A model generated the notes under the pieces. It saw nothing but the letters and a program-made list of their open reading frames with translations, searched no databases and had not been told where the DNA came from. A stretch of 64,000 nt of DNA from Saposhnikovia divaricata (lineage: Eukaryota > Streptophyta > Magnoliopsida > Apiales > Apiaceae). The stretch is from positions 179,562,148 to 179,626,147 of the forward strand of contig CM071598.1 of the NCBI GenBank assembly GCA_036435485.1, in the 5' to 3' direction. The position numbers and the translations under genes are program-made. Below are positions 9,177 to 21,600 of this stretch, in pieces (position 1 is the stretch's first letter; each line of letters starts with the position of its first letter).

Positions 9177-9685
9177 TGTTAAATATAATTGATGTGTTTT
9201 GATCAGTGTTTAAGTGTTACAGGGAGTTATCAGAGTTTAGCTGGAAGTAGTCAGAGTTTGTGTAAACTCTGACAGTTGGAAGCTCGACAGAGTTTGTTAA
9301 ACTCTGTCTGGAGGAAGCGCGTCTACTGTTCAACAGTGATTAAAGATTAATTATGGAAGCGATATCTTTGAAGATTGGATAGCTATCAAAGAGATCGAGT
9401 TGACATAGGAGACGTGTGACAATCTGTAATTGATATCATTGTATAGCTGATTATTAGGAATATCAATTAGAGATTGTATCGTAGCTGTATGTTATATAAA
9501 TACAGATAGGTTAACCCTAGAAGGGTATCGATAACGAATTATCATTATTGTAACCTAGCAGCTCTTTGTGATATTTTACATCACGAAGAGGGTTTGAAAT
9601 ACCAGAAGTTTTTTAAGTGCATAAACGCTTTTACTTGTTAATCTCTCATACAAAGTTGATTATTATTTGTGTATTCGGCCTAACA
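9177..9685 (+). repeat. 3' LTR of Sirevirus copy 1 (509 bp)
   Basis: Begins TGTTAAATATAATTGATG and ends GTGTATTCGGCCTAACA. It matches the 509-bp LTR of copy 2 (41587-42095) at roughly 95% by eye. A TATA-like TTATATAAATACAG lies near 9490. Near its start are two palindromic pairs, CAGAGTTT then AAACTCTG, separated by 3-4 bp (~9252-9271 and ~9290-9306). Directly after the LTR come gypsy-1 codons. Confidence 0.92.
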
Positions 9686-11729
9686 TACAAGATTTCTCAA
9701 AGATTGCTACCCCGTTGACAAAGTTGACCCGAAAGAATGAGAAGTTTATTTGGAATGATAAGTGTGAAGAAAGTTTTCAAGAGCTAAAGAAAAGATTAGT
9801 TTCAGCACCAGTGTTAGTATTGCCAGTTGATAAAGGAAATTTTGTTATCTATAGTGATGCTTCGCACAAAGGATTAGGATGCGTTTTGATGCAACACGGG
9901 AATGTTATTGAGTACGCTTCGAGACAGCTTAAGCCGCATAAGCAAAAGTATCCAACGCATGATTTGGAGCTGGCTGCGATTGTATTCGCATTGAAGATAT
10001 GGAGACATTATTTATACGGAGAGAAGTGTGAAATTTTCACCGATCATAAAAGTTTAAAGTGTATCTTTACCCAGAATGAGTTAAATATGAGACAAAGAAG
10101 ATGGTTGGAGTTGATTAAGGATTATGATTGCACGATAAGTTACCATCCCGGAAAGGCGTATGTCGTCGCTGATGCGTTAAGTAGAAAGGAGAGGTTGAAT
10201 ACATTGACTATGCCAAAGGAGTTATTCCGAGAATTTGAGAAGTTAAGTTTAGAAGTTTATGATTCCAAAGATGCAGATGAGTTTCTTAGTACAATGACTT
10301 TTCAACCAGAGTTGTTGGAAAAGATTCGAAGATGCCAAGAAGAAGTAATGAATTGTTAAATGAATACGTTGACTGGAGAAGAGATTTGTACACAGAAAGA
10401 TGATCAAGGTATTTTAAGATTTGGAAGAAGAATATGGATTCCTAAAGTAGAAGAATTAAAGAATGAGATTCCGAGTGAAGCCCATAGTTCGAGATATTCT
10501 ATTCACCCTGGAAGTACAAAGATGTATCGAGATTTAAAAGAGAACTTTTGGTGGCAAGATATGAAGCATGAGATAGCTGAGTGGATAAGTAAGTGTTATA
10601 CTTGTCATAGGATTAAAGCAGAGCATCAGAAACCAAGTGGATTGTTGCAACCATTGAATATTCCAGAATGGAAGTGGGAGCACCTCGCTATGGATTTTGT
10701 AGTGGGTTTGCTAAGAACTAAATTGAATCATGATGCGATTTGGGTAATCATTGATCGATTGACGAAGTCTGCTCATTTTTAACCGATTAACGAAAGATTT
10801 TCATTGGACAAGTTGGTACATTTGTATTTGAAGGAAATAGTGTCACGACATGGAGTTCCTGTTTCGATAGTATCTGATCGAGACCCACGATTTAATTCGA
10901 AGTTTTGGCGATAATTTCAAGAATGCCTAGGAACCCAATTGAAGATGAGTACAACATACCATCCACAGACGGACGGACAAAGTGAAAGGACTATTCAGAC
11001 AATAGAGGATATGCTTAGAGCTGTGCATTGGATTTCGAAGGAAGTTGGGACGAACATTTGCCATTGTTTGAGTTTTCATATAACAACAGTTATCACGCAA
11101 GTATAGGAATGCCCCTGTATGAAGCATTGTATGGAAGAAAGTGTAGATCGCCAGTATATTGGGAAGAAGTTGGTGAGAGAAAAATTTTAGGACCAGAGCT
11201 GCTTTAGCAGACGAAGGAGAAAGTTAAGATTATTCAAAAGAGATTAATTACTGCCCAGGATCGTCAAAGAAAGTATGCTGATTTGAAAAGAAAGGACAGT
11301 AGTTTTGAAATAGGAGATCAAGTGTTATTGAAAGTGTCACCGTGGAAAGGAGTTACAAGATTTGGTAAGAAAGGAAAGTTGAGTCCAAGATACGTAGGAC
11401 CATTTGAGATTTTGAAGCGAGTTGGAAAAGTTGCTTACGAGTTGGCATTGCCACCGCATATGCACCATATTCACAATGTGTTTCACGTATCTATGCTTAA
11501 GAAGTACAATCCAGATGCGAGTCATTTGATTGAATATGAGTCTATCGAGATTCAGCCAGATTTGTCATAGGAAGAGCAACCGGTAGATATTCAGGATAGA
11601 ACTGATAGAAAGCTTAGGAATAAAGTTGTTAAGTTAGTTAAGGTTTTGTGGTGGAATCCTAGAATCGAAGAGTCGACTTGGGAACTTGAAAGCGAGATGC
11701 TTGCCAAGTATCCTCATTTGTTTACTTAG
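9686..11729 (+). pseudogene. Decayed Tekay/Del-type Ty3/gypsy pol (gypsy-1): RNase H, integrase, chromodomain-like end
   Basis: The sequence resumes at codons matching the RT/RNase H junction of gypsy-2 (QDFSKIATPLTKLTRK), because Sirevirus copy 1 sits in the middle of the gene; RT, protease and gag are left of the window. RNase H motifs (IYSDASHKGLGCVLM, FTDHKSL), the integrase HHCC region (HSSRYSIHPGSTK), the first D (MDFVVGL), SDRDPRF, YHPQTDGQSER and a C-terminal chromodomain-like segment (KVLWWNPRIEESTWELE) are all present. The reading frame is broken by in-frame stops at 10357-10359 and 10780-10782, further stops near 10912, 11206 and 11568, and a frameshift near 11025. It cannot make a protein and is clearly older than gypsy-2. 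Confidence 0.92.
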
Positions 11730-11769
11730 GTGAGATTCTGGGGACAGAATCCTTTTAAGGGGGGAAGGT
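11730..11769 (+). other. Polypurine tract of gypsy-1
   Basis: CCTTTTAAGGGGGGAAGGT (11751-11769) directly precedes the LTR. The homologous tract of gypsy-2 is at 18605-18623 on the other strand. Confidence 0.85.
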
Positions 11770-12444
11770 TATGACGACCTAGAAATTTTCGCAATTATTA
11801 AATGTTATTTAAATGCTAAATGTGCAATTATGTGGAATTATCTGAAATATATGGTGAGAATATTTGGTGAAGTCAAGTTATGTGTGAAGGAATGATTATA
11901 TGATTATATGGTGATTGGTATATGTCGTATATGCTCGTGAATTTTTATTTGTATTTTTTGAAGCATTAAGAGTATTTTTAAAGTGCATATTTAATCTTTT
12001 AAAAATCATATAAAATCATTAGAGTGGATTTTAATCATGAAATCTTTTTCATTATCATCTTTATGATATTATTGAGCTATGAAAATTAGTTTGGATATTT
12101 AATTGTGAGTTTTGGTATTTTAAAATGATTTAAAAAGTATTATTTCTTTTAAAGAGCATTTATTTTGAAAATTCGTATAAAATTCATTTTTGATCCAAAT
12201 ATTATTTTAAAAATATGGGGATGCTCCTAATTTCATGAACTTTATTTTAAAAATAATTAGAAAATATTTTCTCCCCATTTCCTATTTTATTTTGAATTAA
12301 AAGTGATTAAAAGAGAAGATTTTTCAGAAAGTAAATAACAAATATGAAATTACGAAATTGCCCCTGGTTTTGAAACATAAGAGACGATTGTCTCTCTTCT
12401 TCCTCTTTCATCATTCTCGACTGTACTCTCTGTCTCTGTGCTCT

Positions 12445-12448
<4 letters not shown>

Positions 12449-12494
<46 letters not shown>
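12449..12494 (+). repeat. (TC)n microsatellite
   Basis: About 23 perfect TC units inside the gypsy-1 LTR. The ORFs crossing it on both strands are products of the dinucleotide repeat. Confidence 0.98.
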
Positions 12495-12497
<3 letters not shown>

Positions 12498-13052
12498 AAC
12501 TTCTCTCTTCCATTACCAACCGATTTCTAGTCGGTTTGATGATTTGAGACCGGATTGTTGTTCGGTTTCTTCTCCTCTATTCATTACTGTCGACGCATGT
12601 TGCTTTCGAGATAATATTTTGAAAACCCATGTAGGTGTTATGTGAAGTCGTGTTCGTATGTATATATATGTGTACTCGTATGTATATGTTTGGATTTTGA
12701 TGATGAAACTTGAAACCCACTTCGGGGTTGTGTTGAATTGGACTGAATTGTGCTTGTTTCTGTGTTTCCAGTCGAGTTTGATGTTGTTTGCAGAGAGGTG
12801 GAGTCCGTAGAGGCTACCCGAACCTTGGGAACCTCCGGATTTGCCACCACCGGAGGTGAACCGTCGGTGAGTCGGTGGTTAAGGCGGTGATGAGATTTTC
12901 TGAGCCTAATTAACATTATTAATTTCGAGTTGATGATGCATGTCGATTATGTGTTGATTTTGTGAATTTTTGAATTATTGCAATTAAAAGTCGATATATA
13001 TGTTTCGTTAAATGCTTGTTATCGATTCTAAGATTTGCATGTGAATTTTCGA

Positions 13053-13055
<3 letters not shown>

Positions 13056-13084
<29 letters not shown>
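13056..13084 (+). repeat. (TA)n microsatellite
   Basis: An uninterrupted TA run of about 29 bp in the gypsy-1 LTR. Confidence 0.97.
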
Positions 13085-13088
<4 letters not shown>

Positions 13089-14051
13089 TTTCAAATTTTA
13101 ATTATTTAAAATCGATATATATATGGATTGTTAGATGCTTATAATTGATTCGTTAGATTTTAAATAATTATTCGGACCTTGTACAGAATTATGAGATGTT
13201 GTTCGAATTATATGAATCTACGAGAATTTTTCGGATTATAAGAATTACGTGATATTTGCGATTCGTTAATTATTGTTTAGTGAATATTGACGATTTTGGA
13301 TTATCTGGTAAATTGCATGATTATGATATTATGAACTCCATTGAAAGTGTAGGTGGATTTATAAATCCATCGTAGGTACTCGATTGTGAAGTGAAGTCGG
13401 ATATTTCCGACGGGATAGTCCATATTATAGAGGAGATTCTGTCCGATTGTCATAAAATTATATATATGTCGTAAAGTATATATTGTATAGTATGTCTGCA
13501 TGCGAGTCAAGTTTATTTGCAAAGTGGTTTATGTGAGATGCATGTTCTACGTGTTACGTGCTTAAGTGTATATCTGTTTACGAGGTGATTCTAGTATAAT
13601 GTCAGGTGAGTATATTGTATATCGTGTATTGACGAGTTATAAGAATCGTTTGGGTAGAATAGGATTAGACGATTTAGAAGTATAGTATTCTGAAGTAGTG
13701 TCTATGGTTTGTGTGGATAAGAAGGACGTAGGCCCTAGCAATAAAGGGAAAGCTAAGGTTGAGGTTCAGTAGGCTGAGCTGAGCTGTTGTAATCTACCGG
13801 AGACAGGTAACTCTGTCTATCCTCTGAAAGTTCATATTATTGAAACTGTTATATCTTGTTGATTCAAGCATGCCTATTCTATACCATATTGATCATACTT
13901 CTGTTATAAACTTACCTTTGCATGTACCCAAAATCTCTATTGATCAACCCTGGTTCAACACATATAAACCCTAGACCAGCATAATTCTTTTTAATTGCTT
14001 CTTGACTATACTGTCACCCAGAGTGAAACCATACTAATTCTTTTTAATTGA

Positions 14052-14056
14052 TTCTT
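14052..14056 (+). repeat. Target-site duplication of gypsy-2 (TTCTT), left copy
   Basis: TTCTT immediately precedes TGTAACAACC; the identical pentamer follows the right LTR at 29387-29391. This fixes both element ends. Confidence 0.92.
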
Positions 14057-17000
14057 TGTAACAACCCCAGATCCGGGGTCGGGGATCTGGTGGTTACTTT
14101 CTTACATCCATTCATAATACTTGACTTGAGTCCACAATAAATAAATCACATGCTGTGACCCCACAATAATTACCACTCACACACACAGCAGTTATAGTCC
14201 CAGAGATGAAATTGAAATAAGTCTTACATTAAAGGGGTTACGAATAAAAGTTATTACAATCCCAAAAGGATAACATCATAGGTTTAAAAGTTTTGCCGTT
14301 GATTACATTAATTATACATATAGTTAAACAGGAAACAAAAGCTGTCTAACTATGCTACCTCAGCAATGGCGGCTAGCATCTCAGCGGGTAGTCTGGTGGG
14401 TCGGGTAACCTGCTTGCGCCGAGTGCGCCTGACGCGAGCCATCTGTCCTAGCTGTTGTTGTGACATAATATAAACAAAGCAAGGGTGAGCGAAAGCCCAC
14501 CAACACATATATACTGAACGATAATTTAAAACAGTTCAAAGCTATCTTTCAAACCATATGCTATGCATTTACGGAAATGATGCCAGTATAATATGAACGA
14601 TGAAGTTACAAGGTAACTGAAAGTATTTGTTTGAAGAAATATCTGCTACATCAAAGTAAGCGAGATATTCTTATTGTTATTAAGAAGAGGAACTTGCAAG
14701 AAAAGGTTGCAATTCCAGTTATGACTCTTTTCCAACTCTGCCAACAGTAATCATGTTGCAGGAAATAAATAAATTTTGGATGATGAACCAATGATGGAGT
14801 ATTCACCGCGCCCGCTGTTCCAATCTTGATGATCAGTCGAGATCGTACAGCTCAATTTAGATTTACTACCGGTAGAAGGAAGAACTGACGGCTTTACTTG
14901 TATACCGCCTTACTAGCTCTCCCCGGCCAACGGTTGGGCCAAAGGGGATGGACCGGCGCTACTCGGCCTCTTACACGACTCCTAGTTCAAATAGAATTCA
15001 TGATTCTGAATGTAACGTTCGTCCCCCTTTCCCCAAGTATAATACTTGTTGATAAGACTCCACAAAGTAGTCGTATCTAGTTGGAAAGGAAAATTTACCA
15101 ATAACTCCCAAGCTATTACTTGGTAACGGATATCAACTTGTTCCAGTAATCATACCCCTCGAAAGATGAGAAGGTAAGCAACGACTTAATAATTCAACAG
15201 CACCCGAGTTGCGAGTGAAGGGAATACTTTATGACCGGGAAGTCGACAAGATAAATAACATTTTCCAAGTAAGGTTCCCTTATTATTAGGGAGATAGACT
15301 CAAAGAAGAATGATGTCTGAGAACCTTTCTTGATATAAGATTAATAATAATATGACTCCGAAATATTTTTCGTAATAATCGAAGAAGATAACCCTTATTG
15401 AGGTTATTCTAAGTATGGAATAAATATTCAGAGAATATTTATTGAATTAAAATATTTTACAGAATATTTAGGAATATGAAAGAATATCTTAAATCAGAGT
15501 ATTTCTCAAAATAATCCCTGAAGAAATATCAGGAGAATATTTATTGAATAAATAAATATTTAAATGAATATTCAAAACAATATTCATTAATTAATAAGAC
15601 CTGAAAAGAATATTTAAGGTAATATTCATAATTAATTAGGAATTTAAATGAATATTCAAAAGTAATATTCATTTAATGAATAATATCCTAAATGAATATC
15701 AAGTCATATTCATTTAGTAATCCAAGCCTTAAGGAATATTCGAGATAATATTCGATAATTAAATCAAGCTTCAGATGAATATTAAAATAATATTCATCAA
15801 GTATTTAATATCTTAAATGAATATTCAAAAGTAATATTTATTTAATAAAATAATAATCTAAAAGAATATCCACATAATATTCATTTAATAGTCTCATCTT
15901 TAGAAGAATATTCGAAATAATAGTCGATAATCAATTCGACTCTGAATGAATATTGAGAAATATTATTCGTTGAATAGTTACGTTCAAATAATTATTTGAA
16001 GTAAGGATCGTTAAAATAATTAGTCTCGAACGAATATTCAAATAATATTCGTCGCCCAAATAATAGAAAATATTTACTTAAATATTTTCTTCCGAGGTAA
16101 TCTCGATATATCAAGGAATATTGACTCCCGGTCTATTTTTGATTAATAAGATATATACGCCCTTCTATGAGGGTCTTACAATAACCGGCTTATAACTGAT
16201 ATATAACTATCTAGCTTATAAGCCAACAATAACATTCAGGGAACAAGTATATCAATTCAACTTGAAAGTAGGCATGCATGCAATGGCATATGTATATCAG
16301 CAATCATATATATATATATATTTATTCAATCACAACAACAGCCTAAAAGAAGGGAATTGAAACTTGCCTGGTAGTCGAGTACGGTAAGGGGTAGTGGTAG
16401 CGGGTCCCGGCTCAGCTTGGTGGTCTATAAATATCCAAGGCATTCGGGATTAATCACTTAACATATTAAAAGTTAAGTTATACTTAAATCGAAACACGTT
16501 CTCGAGTTATCTCGTTATACCCCTTTTAGTGGATTACTTATTATCACTGATCCGACCCGACATTCGTTCGTTAATACGACATGTCACTGCACTTATACTT
16601 GGGACATACTTAAGTCATATGAGTTCTAAGGTTGATCGTTACGAACCAATATTATACTCCGAGTTTTATCGCCCGTTTTCTAAGTGTTTTACCGAAGTTA
16701 TAAAAGAGTCGTCTTTTAGGGGTTCGTTCGCGTTTAACCTTGACTCGAACATTTTTAATAAATCGAAAAATGATCTTTTTGACATACGGTTTTCTTTCAC
16801 ACCTTCCTTCTTACCCCTAGTATTTATTTACCAAGATTCGCCATGACGTTACATAGCTTACGAGGGTTCAATTTCAGTTACGAACTTTCGTTTACGGATT
16901 CGAACTACTTTTAGTAATTTGGTCATAAATCCTAAACCGTAAGTCCGTTTCACGTGATCTTTATATCAAAACGAAGCTTAGAACATTATCTATCCTATCA

Positions 17001-18604
17001 TGGCAGATAAGGTCTCTGGACAGTAGGGGTTCAACATGGAAAATGGCATACAAAACATGGTATTGTAAAATCGGGCATTATAACGGCTGTAAATCGAATA
17101 TCTACCAGTTTCGAATCTTCCCATAAACATAGTATCCAACCCAAACAACATATACATGACTTATATACATGAAATGAGGCCAAGCAATGCCTTTCCGTTC
17201 ATCTAGCTATTTACATCATTAATCCAAAAATCCATACATAATCATGCTTATAATCTTAACATAACCATAACTAAGTTATAACTATCATAAACATGCTTAA
17301 ATCTCAAACAAGGGTTAGGGTTTCAAGAGCTTTATATCTTCCTTAGATAGTGATATAGCCTTTCTAAGCCTTGTATGGTCCTTAGGAGTGATTATGCTTG
17401 CTAGATCAACCATGAAAAATCATGAAAACAAAGTTAGTACTTGATGAACACTATTCACCCTCCTCTTGTTTGATTTTTTTAAAAATGGAAAAGGATGAGT
17501 TTGAAGCTAAGATTTTGAGGAGATAAGTTTTATGAAATGTAAGACTCACCTTAATTATTTCAAGAACAAACAATGGTGGGAAGGTGGAGTTTGGATTTTA
17601 AATTAAAGGTGTTGCCGAATGGAATGGTAATGGGGGGGGAAGTGTTCTTGCTCTTTCTTTGTATTGGTTGATTGTGATAATGCTTAAAGTGATTTTGTTA
17701 GATAATATCTCATCCAAGTGGGGTTAGTGGAGTGTGATGCATTGGATGAGGTAATTAGCATGGACAAGTGTTGTGTTTTCCATGGTTGAAAGCTTAACCA
17801 AGGGTTTTTGATTTCTAAGTACTAGTTATGCTCCAATTAATCTAGTTACTCTTGCCCACTTGGTTACTAGATATTTATTCTAGTAGCTTGCACAAGACTC
17901 TTGCTTCCTCTGCTTGTTTCTGTGTCCGGTTATTACCCGTTTCGATTGATTCGTGAGAATATTTCACGGATTTCTAATTAGGGTTTACCGGGAATCCTCT
18001 TTAATATTAATACTTTCATTCTCCATCTTTCATTCTAACTTTCCATTTTATATTTCTTAAATCCATTCGTTAAATACTTAAGGCTATCAGTGTCCAGGGA
18101 ACTCTCGGAGAAAATAAAAGTGCGGTTTTTCAGAATCCGACAGCTTTTACATACACTTATTTTCCCCCTGGATCACTAATACGAACTCGGAAATCCGTTC
18201 TGAATACTTCTATATAGTGTCGTCTCATATTATTATATATTCCCACCAAAACACTATTCATTCTGTATTCTTTACTTGTTCTCTTAGGGTTGTATAATTG
18301 TCCGTATTCTCTTTCGATCGTTCCTTAACCTTTTTACGGAACTACTGGATTAATCATTATCGATCTGGATGACATGAGAGTATTCTCTTGCTTGAAGTTG
18401 CCATATCTTATTCCCTTAGAAGATAGATTATTCTTACCTATGTTGTCGTCCTTTAGCATTCTTCAAGACATAAACATAATAAAGTCGAATTCCATTCATT
18501 CTTTCCCAAATATCAATTATTACATTGTAGCCGTATTCACTATTCATTCTTACATCATTAAATACATAAAAGTTTTAATTCCACCCAAAATCTGGGTTCT
18601 TACA
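14057..18604 (-). repeat. 3' LTR of gypsy-2 (4548 bp)
   Basis: In element orientation it runs TGTAAGAACCCAGATTTT ... GTTGTTACA. It contains a long array of AATATT-type palindromes (~15400-16110), a short (TA)8 run (16306-16321) and no gene. ORFs shared with the other LTR (for example 16529-16846) lack ATG starts and are conserved only because the LTRs are. Confidence 0.94.
15400..16110. repeat. Array of AATATT-centred palindromes in the gypsy-2 LTR
   Basis: Dozens of degenerate units of the form GAATATTC and TAATATTCAT alternate with AAATGAATATT, giving many overlapping short inverted repeats over ~700 bp. The same array lies in the other LTR at ~26150-26860. Confidence 0.85.
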
Positions 18605-18623
18605 GTCTCCCCTCCTTAAAAGG
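18605..18623 (-). other. Polypurine tract of gypsy-2
   Basis: Minus strand CCTTTTAAGGAGGGGAGAC directly before the 3' LTR, matching the gypsy-1 tract. Confidence 0.88.
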
Positions 18624-18637
18624 ATTCCGTCCCGGAA

Positions 18638-21600
18638 TCAGTTTGAAAACAAGTGGGGGTACTTCTCTTGCATTGCGCTTTCAAGTTCCCAGGTGGATTC
18701 TTCTACATTGTGGTTCTGCCACAAAACTCTGACTAGCTGAATGACCTTGTTTCGGAGCACTTGTTCTTTCCGGTCTATGATTTCCACAGGTTTCTCCACA
18801 TAGGTCAGGTCTGGTTGCATGTCCACTTGCTCATACTTTACAATATACGTAGCATCCGGATTATACTTCCTCAGCATCGAAACATGGAACACATTGTGCA
18901 CCTGCTGTAGATTCGGGGGCAATGCGAGCTCATAAGCTAGTTCCCCAATCCGTCTCAAGATCTCAAATGGTCCAATGTATCTGGGACTCAGCTTCCCTTT
19001 CTTCCCAAATCTCATTAAACCTTTCCAAGGTGACACTTTCAAGAACACTAGGTCCCCTACTTCGTATTCCTTGCCTTTCCGAGCTAAGTCGGCATATTTC
19101 TTTTGTCGATCCTGGGCTGCTACCAACCGTCCTCTGATTAGATCCACTGCATCTTTAGTTCGTTGGACCACTTCGGGCCCGAGCATCTTTCGCTCTCCAA
19201 CTTCATCCCAATACAAGGGAGATCGACATTTTCTTCCATAAAGGGCCTCATAAGGTGGCATCCCAATGCTTGAATGATAACTGTTATTATAGGAGAACTC
19301 AACCAATGGCAAGTGATCATCCCAACTCCCCTTGAAGTCTATCGCGCAGACTCTCAACATATCCTCTAGCGTTTGGATGGTCCTTTCACTTTGCCCATCT
19401 GTCTGGGGGTGGTAGGGTCCCTACACATTCTTGAAAACTTCTCCAAAACCTGGAGTTAAATCTAGGATCTCGATCGGATACTATTGCGACTGGGACTCCA
19501 TGTCGCGCCACTATCTCTTTTAAGTAGATGTCCACTAGTCTGTCGATCGTGTACCTTTCGTTGAACGGGAGAAAGTGAGCCGATTTCGTCAGTCGATCTA
19601 CAATTACCCATATGGCGTCATGATTAGCCTTGTTCCTTGGTAAACCTACTACGAAATCCATGGCTATATGTTCCCATTTCCATTCTGGAATCTCTAAGGG
19701 ATGTAGAAGTCCGCTGGGTTTCTGGTGCTCTGCCTTCACTCGTTGGCAGGTCAAGCATCTGCTTACCCACTCTGCTACGTCCTTTTTCATATTGCCACCA
19801 GTAATACTCCTTCAAATCCCTATACATTTTGGTGCTACCGGGGTGCACTGAGTATCTTGAGTTGTGTGCCTCATTTAAAATCTCATTCTTGAGTTCCTGA
19901 ACGTTTGGGATCCATATCCTGTATGTGTACCTCATGATCCCTTCCTTGTCTCTTTCGCACTTAATTTCCTCCCCGGTCATTAGCTCTTCTGTGGAGTTCT
20001 TTTCTTCCTCCATGATCCGTTCCTGGCACAGTCTAATCTTTTCTAGCAATGGAGGTTGGATTCTAATTTCCATCAACTTTTCTTGGCCCTCTCCAGGTAA
20101 CTTAACCTCGATTTCCAACTTCTCAAAATCCTTCACTAGCTCTTTCTCTGAAGTTATCATCTTGAGCTTCTCTTTCCGACTGAGGGCGTCAGCCACCACA
20201 TTGGCTTTGCCCGGGTGATAGCGAATTTCACAATCGTAATCCTTGATTAACTCTAACCATCTCCTCTGGCGCATGTTAAGCTCTTTCTGAGTGAAAATGT
20301 ATTTGAGGCTCTTATGGTCTGTGTAAATCTCGCATTTTTCCCCATACAGGTAGTGTCTCCAAATCTTTAAAGCGAAGACTATGGCTGCTAGTTCTAGATC
20401 ATGCGTGGGATATCTGACTTCATAATCCTTCAATTGCCTAGACGCATACGCTATTACCTTGCCGTGCTACATAAGCACGCATCCCAGTCCTTTATGCGAA
20501 GCATCACTATAAATCACGAAATCTCCTTTTCCATCAGGTAATGCCAGCACTGGGGCTGTCACCAGCCTCTTCTTTAACTCTTGGAAACTCTTCTCGCATT
20601 TCTCAGTCCATTCAAATTTCTCGGTTTTACGGGTAAGTCGAGTTAATGGAGCTGCGATTTTCGCAAAGTCTTGGACAAATCTCCTGTAATATCCGGCCAG
20701 TCCAATGAAACTCCTCACCTCGGTTGGAGTAGTTGGCCGTTCCCAGTTTGAAACTGCTTCTATCTTGGAGGGGTCAACCAACACTCCTTCTCTATTGATC
20801 ACGTGCCCTAAGAATTGTACCTCATTTTCCCAAAACTCACACTTGGAGAACTTGGCATATAACTGCTCTCTCCTGAGTATTTCTAAGGTTATCCTTAAAT
20901 GTTCAGCGTGTTCTGCCTCTGTCTTTGAGTAGATGAGAATATCATCAATGAAAACTATCACGAATTTGTCCAAATATTCCTTGAACACTCTATTCATTAG
21001 GTCCATGAAGGCTGCTGGGGCGTTGGTCAATCCAAATGACATAACTAAGAACTCATAATGTCCATATCTGGTGCGGAATGCAGTCTTCGGGATATCTTCA
21101 GGTTTGATCTTTAGTTGGTGATATCCCGTTCTCAAATCAATCTTAGAGAAGTATTCAGCTCCTCTTAGATGGTCAAACAAATCGTCTATCCTGGGCAATG
21201 GATACTTATTCTTTATGGTTAGCTTGTTCAATTCTCTGTAGTCGATGCATAACCTCATACTTCCATCCTTTTTCTTAACAAACAACACTGGTGCGCCCCA
21301 AGGCGACACACTGGGCCTTATCATGCCCTTATCCAACAATTCCTGTAATTGTTTAGCTAGCTCCTTCATTTCTACTGGGGCTAGTCGGTACGGGGCCTTC
21401 GAAACTGGCGCCGTCCCCGGGGCTAATTCGACGGCAAACTCAATTACCCTATCAGGTGGTAGTCCGGGAAGATCTTGTGGGAACACGTCCTCGAACTCAT
21501 TAACTACCAGAATGTCTTGCAATCTTGGCACTTCCTTCTGAGTATCTATAACGTAGGCTAAATAAGCCTCGTTCCCATTTCGTAACAATCTCTTGGTTTG

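Larger units (their letters stand above)
1..9685 (+). mobile_element. Sirevirus-type Ty1/copia retrotransposon, copy 1 (5' part outside window)
   Basis: The order visible is integrase-RT-RNase H, a 2.5-kb spacer holding an antisense ORF, a large sense ORF, a polypurine tract and a 509-bp LTR. The RT/RNase H sequence (motifs such as YVDDIIFGS and STAEAEYIAAGSCCAQ) and the ORF after pol are typical of the Sirevirus lineage. The 5' LTR, gag and protease lie left of the window, so the TSD cannot be checked. The right end abuts gypsy-1 pol codons, so this copy inserted into gypsy-1. Its main ORFs are open, so it is younger or better preserved than copy 2 at 41587-50070. Confidence 0.9.
11770..14056 (+). 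repeat. 3' LTR of gypsy-1, first part
   Basis: Starts TATGACGACC (probably TGTGACGACC originally, since the far end at 30817 reads GGGCGTCACA). It is interrupted after 14056 by gypsy-2 and resumes at 29392. It contains a (TC)23 run and a (TA)n run and no supportable gene. Total LTR length without the insertion is ~3.7 kb. Confidence 0.85.

Noticed and set aside
12307..12645. ORFs over the (TC)n tract on both strands
   Set aside because: Dinucleotide repeat translation (RERERE / SLSLSL).
14898..15080. 60-codon ORF in both LTRs (also 25645-25827), and 18374-18619 with 29156-29410
   Set aside because: Same reason; no recognisable product and no support beyond LTR duplication.
15400..16110. CRISPR-like spaced repeats
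   Set aside because: Units are degenerate palindromes without constant spacers, and this is a plant genome.
16529..16846. 105-codon ORF conserved in both gypsy-2 LTRs (also 27309-27626)
   Set aside because: It starts with GTG, is antisense to the element and is shared only because the two LTRs are nearly identical copies.
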